A stretch of 9,372 nucleotides of DNA from Gammaproteobacteria bacterium (GTDB lineage Bacteria > Pseudomonadota > Gammaproteobacteria > Xanthomonadales > Xanthomonadaceae), in the NCBI GenBank assembly GCA_012510865.1, contig JAAZHF010000302.1:1-9372 (forward strand), in the 5' to 3' direction. The number at the start of each line of letters is the position of its first letter. Position 1 is the stretch's first letter. The notes beneath the pieces are model-generated. The model was not told where the DNA came from. It did not search any database and saw only the letters and a program-made list of their open reading frames with translations. Below, piece after piece: positions 5,982 through 9,372 of this stretch. The position numbers and the translations under genes were made by a program.

Positions 5982-6099
5982 GAGCAGCTACAGCTGCGAC
6001 CCGGCCCAGCGACGCAGCCTGGCCCAGGTGCGCAGCCCAGGTCGCAGCGCGGGCGCAGCCGAGTTCGCAGCTATAGCTGCTCCTACAGGGGGGCGGGGC
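5965..6099. repeat. 35-nt REP-like inverted repeat pair between yihY and dnaG
   Basis: The left arm is 5965-5999 and the right arm 6065-6099. They are complementary over 35 nt with one difference (TACA against TATA in the core). Each holds TGTAGGAGCAGC, a core and GCTGCGA, so they belong to the same family as the array before yihY, with an A-T pair where that array has C-G or G-C. The match also covers the outer GCCCCGCCCCCC, beyond the palindrome itself. The 65-nt spacer contains a small CCTGG-C-CCAGG palindrome (6018-6028) and several CGCAG copies, with no promoter recognised. The left arm overlaps the last codons of yihY. In RNA the arms could form one long hairpin just before dnaG. Confidence 0.9.
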
Positions 6100-6122
6100 C
6101 GCATGCGATCATGGCGGTGCCC

Positions 6123-7862
6123 ATGGCCCGCCTCTCCGCCGCCTTCATCGACGACCTGCTCGCCCGGACGGACATCGTCGAGGTGATCGCGGCGCGCGTG
6201 CCGCTGAAGCGGCAGGGGCGTGAGTACTCGGCGCGTTGCCCGTTCCACGACGAGCGTTCGCCCTCGTTCACGGTGTCGCCGACCAAGCAGTTCTACCACT
6301 GCTTCGGCTGCGGCGCGCACGGCACCGCCATTTCCTTCCTGATGAACTACGACCGCCTCGAGTTCCTCGACGCGATCGACGAGCTGGCGCGGCGCGCGGG
6401 CATCGAGGTGCCGCGGGAAACCCGCCAGCACAACGAGAACCCGGACACGCGCGACATGTTCGCGGTGCTCGACGCCGCGGCGCGCTTCTACCGGGACGCG
6501 CTGGTGTCCGGTGGCGAGGCGGCGGCCTACCTCGACCGTCGTGGCGTGGACGCCACGATCCGCGCGCAGTTCGGCATCGGCTACGCGCCCGGCGGCTTCT
6601 CCGCGCTGAAGGATGCGCTGGGCACGGATGCCCGCCGGCTGTCGCTGCTCGAGCGCACCGGCATGCTGTCGAAGAACGACCGCGGCCACGTGTACGACAA
6701 GTTCCGCGACCGCGTGATGTTCCCGATCCACGACCGGCGCGGCCGGACGATCGCGTTCGGCGGCCGCGTGCTGAAGGCCGGGGACTCGCCCAAGTACCTC
6801 AACTCGCCCGAGACCCCGCTGTTCCACAAGGGCCGCGAACTCTACGGTCTGTGGCAGGTGCGCCAGGCCAACCAGAAGATCGCGCGCCTGGTCGTGGTCG
6901 AGGGCTACATGGACGTGGTGGCGCTGTTCCAGCACGGCATCACCCAGGCCGTGGCGACGCTGGGCACCGCGACCACGCCGGACCACGCCGAGCTGCTGTT
7001 CCGCAACGCGCCGGACGTGTACTTCTGCTTCGACGGCGACGCCGCGGGCCGGCGCGCGGCGACCCGCGCGATGGAGTCGGTGCTGCCGCGGATGAAGGAC
7101 GGCCGCCAGGCCTTCTTCCTGTTCCTGCCCGAGGGCGAGGATCCCGACACCATCGTCCGCAACGAGGGCGCGGCCGGCTTCGACGCGCGGCTGGCGGGGG
7201 CGACGCCGCTGTCGCAGTACCTGTTCGACACGCTGGCCGAGGACGGCATCAACCTCGCCACGCTCGACGGCAAGGCGCGGCTGGCCGAGCGCGCCAAGCC
7301 GCTGCTGGCGCAGCTGCCCGACGGCGCCTTCGCCGACCTGATGCAGCAGCGGCTGACCGAGCTGACCGGCGTGGGAGCGCGCTCGGCGCCCCCGGAGGTG
7401 CACGTTCCCGCCGGACGCGCGCGCCGCGCGCCCGCGGGCAAGGCACCGAAGCGCAGCCTGGTGCGCAGCGCCATCACCCTGCTGCTGCAGCGCCCGCAGC
7501 TGGCCCTGGACCTGGAGGCGCCCTATCGCTTCGTGGCCCTGCGCCAGCCCGGCGTGGACCTGCTGACCGAACTGGTGGCCATCGTCAGCGCCCGCCCCGA
7601 CATCGGCACCGGCGCCCTGCTCGCGCACTTCGAAGGCCGCCAGGAGGCGGCCGCGCTGCACAGGCTGGCGGCGATCGACATGCCCGGCGACGAAGCCGGC
7701 TGGCGCCGCGAATTCCTGGATGCGATCGCGCAGCTCGACGGACAGACGCTGCAGCAGCGCATCGACGAACTCCTGGTCAAGCAGCGCGAGGAGGGCCTGG
7801 ACGCGGCCGACAAGGCGGAGCTGCGGGAACTGCTGCAGGCGCGGGGCGCCGCGCGCGGCTAG
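6123..7862 (+). CDS. dnaG: DNA primase
   Basis: DnaG makes RNA primers at the replication fork, recruited by DnaB. From ATG at 6123 it has 579 residues (E. coli 581). The N-terminal zinc domain has C39, H42, C60 and C63 (CPFH then CFGC). The RNA-polymerase/TOPRIM core includes [12 protein letters not shown] (197-208), AFGGRVL, the [10 protein letters not shown] stretch (222-231), VVEGYMDVV (258-266, acidic E260) and CFDGDAAGR (302-310, metal-binding D304 and D306). After a basic Ala/Pro linker (about 420-445) the C-terminal helical DnaB-binding domain extends to the end. I prefer 6123 because homologues start MAR; ATG at 6111 adds only four residues, and both have weak ribosome binding sites. 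The repeat arm ends at 6099, just before either start. It is usually linked to rpoD, which is absent here; cyoE converges instead, sharing the CTAG at 7859-7862. Confidence 0.96.
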   Translation: MARLSAAFIDDLLARTDIVEVIAARVPLKRQGREYSARCPFHDERSPSFTVSPTKQFYHCFGCGAHGTAISFLMNYDRLEFLDAIDELARRAGIEVPRETRQHNENPDTRDMFAVLDAAARFYRDALVSGGEAAAYLDRRGVDATIRAQFGIGYAPGGFSALKDALGTDARRLSLLERTGMLSKNDRGHVYDKFRDRVMFPIHDRRGRTIAFGGRVLKAGDSPKYLNSPETPLFHKGRELYGLWQVRQANQKIARLVVVEGYMDVVALFQHGITQAVATLGTATTPDHAELLFRNAPDVYFCFDGDAAGRRAATRAMESVLPRMKDGRQAFFLFLPEGEDPDTIVRNEGAAGFDARLAGATPLSQYLFDTLAEDGINLATLDGKARLAERAKPLLAQLPDGAFADLMQQRLTELTGVGARSAPPEVHVPAGRARRAPAGKAPKRSLVRSAITLLLQRPQLALDLEAPYRFVALRQPGVDLLTELVAIVSARPDIGTGALLAHFEGRQEAAALHRLAAIDMPGDEAGWRREFLDAIAQLDGQTLQQRIDELLVKQREEGLDAADKAELRELLQARGAARG

Positions 7863-8785
7863 CCCGGGCCCACCGGCCGCAGGTCGAACAGCGGCCCCGG
7901 CTGCAGCCACGGGAGCAGCCAGTGGTCGACCAGAAGGAAGGCGAACAGCGCCATCAGGTAGACCACGGAATAGTTGAAGACCCGCATCGGGTAGAAGTCG
8001 TCCGGCGGGTCCATCAGCCGCCACGCGTGCCACAGGAACACCAGGCCGAGGACCAGCGCGCCGCCGAGGTAGAACAGCCCGCTCATGCCGGCCGCCCAGG
8101 GCAGCACGGTCACCGCGACCAGGAGCACCGTGTACAGCAGGATCTGCCAGCGGGTGTACTCCACGCCGTGCGTGACCGGCAGCATCGGCACCAGCGCGCG
8201 TGCGTAGTCCTCGCGGCGGAAGATCGCCAGCGCCCAGAAATGCGGCGGCGTCCACACGAAGATGATCAGGACCAGCAGCTGCGCTTGCGCCCAGTCCCAT
8301 TCGTTCCGCATCCCGGTGACCGCGGACCTGCCCAGCACCGGCGGGGCGTCGCCCGCGATGCCGCCGATGACGATGTTCTGCGGGGTCGCGCGCTTGAGGA
8401 AGCCGGTGTAGATGATGGCGTAGCCGATCAGGGAGGCGAAGGTCAGGAGCGCGGTGAGCGGGTTCACCAGCGCCACCAGGATCGCCATCGAGGCGGCGCC
8501 GAGGAACACCGCGAACGCCAGCACCTGCGCCGGTGCCAGCGTGCCGGTGGCCAGCGGGCGGTTGGCGGTGCGCACCATGAGCCGGTCGATGCGCTGGTCG
8601 ATCAGGTGGTTGATCGCGGCCGCCGAAGCCGCGGCCAGCCAGATGCCGATGAAGCCCGCCACGGCCTGGCGCAGCGGCGGCAGCCCCGGAACGGCCAGGA
8701 ACATGCCCACCAGCGCGGTGAACACGATCAGCGACACGACGCGCGGCTTGGTCAGCTCCCAGTACTGGTCGATCCGTGCGCGCAC
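7859..8785 (-). CDS. cyoE: Heme O synthase (protoheme IX farnesyltransferase)
   Basis: CyoE (CtaB) adds a farnesyl group from farnesyl diphosphate to heme B, giving heme O, the substrate of CtaA encoded just upstream. The 308-residue protein is an inner-membrane UbiA-type prenyltransferase with about eight or nine hydrophobic segments. The first Asp-rich motif, NHLIDQRID (59-67), holds N59, D63 and D67, with [10 protein letters not shown] after it. [15 protein letters not shown] (126-142), [11 protein letters not shown] (178-188) and [14 protein letters not shown] (191-204) are family hallmarks. In the [13 protein letters not shown] loop, D146 and R153 stand where an Ala and an aromatic residue are more usual. 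The start is GTG at 8785, one base after the ctaA stop, so translation is probably coupled. The stop lies in the CTAG shared with dnaG. The tail-to-tail arrangement leaves no room for a terminator. Confidence 0.95.
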   Translation of the reverse strand: MRARIDQYWELTKPRVVSLIVFTALVGMFLAVPGLPPLRQAVAGFIGIWLAAASAAAINHLIDQRIDRLMVRTANRPLATGTLAPAQVLAFAVFLGAASMAILVALVNPLTALLTFASLIGYAIIYTGFLKRATPQNIVIGGIAGDAPPVLGRSAVTGMRNEWDWAQAQLLVLIIFVWTPPHFWALAIFRREDYARALVPMLPVTHGVEYTRWQILLYTVLLVAVTVLPWAAGMSGLFYLGGALVLGLVFLWHAWRLMDPPDDFYPMRVFNYSVVYLMALFAFLLVDHWLLPWLQPGPLFDLRPVGPG

Positions 8786-8786
8786 C

Positions 8787-9372
8787 TCAGTCGACCCCGC
8801 GCAGCCGCGCCAGCAGCGAGACCAGGACGAACACCAGCAGCGCCGCGCCGGCGTTGTGCATGACGGCCACCGGCAGCGGCAGCGACAGCTTCACGTTCAG
8901 GATGCCGAGGCTGGCCTGGGCCGCCGTCAGCAGCGCCAGCGCCGTGCCCCAGCCGCGCAGCCCGGGCGTGCGCAGCATGCGCACCGCCGCCCACAGCAGG
9001 ATCGCGACCGCGGCCACCGCGCCGATGCGGTGCGCCATCTGGATCGCGATGCGCGACGCGCCGTCGAGCACCCCGCCCTCGTAGTCGACGCCGATGCCGC
9101 GCCAGAGCACGAAGCCCTCGCCGAAGTCGGTCGGCGGCCACCACAGGCCGGCGCACTGCGGGAAATTCACGATCGACCAGCTGCCGGCGCCGCAGGACAG
9201 GGCCGCGTAGTTGGCGCTGACCCATCCGCCGAGCGCGACCTGCGCCGCGAGCACCGCCAGCGCCGCCCACAGCAGTGCGCGCAGGCGGCCGGCGTAGGCC
9301 AGGACGACCGGACGGTTGGTGGCGCGCCACGCCATCCACGCCAGCAGCGAGAACGTCAGCAGTCCACCCATC
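8787..9372 (-). CDS. ctaA: Heme A synthase (COX15/CtaA family), N-terminus cut by window edge
   Basis: CtaA oxidises the C8 methyl of heme O to a formyl group, giving heme A for aa3-type cytochrome oxidase. The frame is open to the window edge, so the first residue seen (a Met codon at 9371) is probably internal. About 195 C-terminal residues are visible. They show hydrophobic segments at about 2-16, 32-49, 113-131, 142-158 and 167-188 (counting from that Met), the family stretch [14 protein letters not shown] (47-60), VDYEGGVLD (95-103), QMAHRIGA with H114, and [20 protein letters not shown] with H172. The two His are expected heme ligands. C60 and C73 match the periplasmic Cys pair, but are separated by 12 residues where I recall about five. 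cyoE starts one base after its TGA. The two genes form a heme A operon. Confidence 0.93.
   Translation of the reverse strand, partial: MGGLLTFSLLAWMAWRATNRPVVLAYAGRLRALLWAALAVLAAQVALGGWVSANYAALSCGAGSWSIVNFPQCAGLWWPPTDFGEGFVLWRGIGVDYEGGVLDGASRIAIQMAHRIGAVAAVAILLWAAVRMLRTPGLRGWGTALALLTAAQASLGILNVKLSLPLPVAVMHNAGAALLVFVLVSLLARLRGVD

Noticed and set aside
5988..8300. A 770-codon minus-strand frame opposite dnaG and part of cyoE
   Set aside because: Runs antisense to dnaG and out of frame with cyoE. Composition is shadow-like and no domain is recognisable.
6236..8863. An 875-codon plus-strand frame through dnaG and opposite cyoE
   Set aside because: Arg/Ala/Gly/Pro-rich, no domain, and it overlaps two well-supported genes.

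Overview
The window is a very G+C-rich chromosomal segment of housekeeping genes. It most likely comes from a gammaproteobacterium of the Xanthomonadaceae/Lysobacteraceae type. That placement is an inference from strong GC bias at third codon positions, the DnaG N-terminus ([19 protein letters not shown]), an MscM/YbdG-type channel, a CtaA/CtaB heme pathway, and REP-like palindromes beginning TGTAGGAGC. No transposase, phage gene, CRISPR array, tRNA or rRNA was seen.

Layout. On the minus strand at the left edge is a truncated four-helix membrane protein of the DUF6159 type. Next, also on the minus strand and reading right to left, comes a compact group tsaD - folB - ybdG - folK. TsaD makes the t6A modification of tRNA, FolB and FolK are consecutive enzymes of folate synthesis, and a mechanosensitive channel gene sits between the two folate genes. 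tsaD appears to carry a one-base deletion near its 3' end, at about 2915/2916. Restoring one G gives a normal C-terminus and a stop 27 nt before folB.

Divergently, on the plus strand, lies a variant macromolecular-synthesis cluster: rpsU (S21), a hairpin terminator, yqeY, yihY and dnaG. The gap on each side of yihY carries a cluster of REP-like palindromes. Upstream is a 34-nt-period tandem array ending in a head-to-head pair. Downstream is a 35-nt inverted repeat pair whose left arm supplies the yihY stop codon and whose right arm ends 11 to 23 nt before the dnaG start. No rpoD follows dnaG. Instead dnaG meets cyoE (ctaB) tail to tail, with both stop codons inside one CTAG. cyoE and the truncated ctaA form a minus-strand pair converting heme B to heme O and then heme A for cytochrome oxidase.

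No gene-free stretch exceeds 300 bases; the longest, 4806-5072, is mostly repeats and a purine-rich tract. I see no evidence of a new multi-gene system. The points most worth checking are the tsaD frameshift, the co-varying palindrome family around yihY, the hairpin in front of dnaG and the possible shared -10 between tsaD and rpsU.
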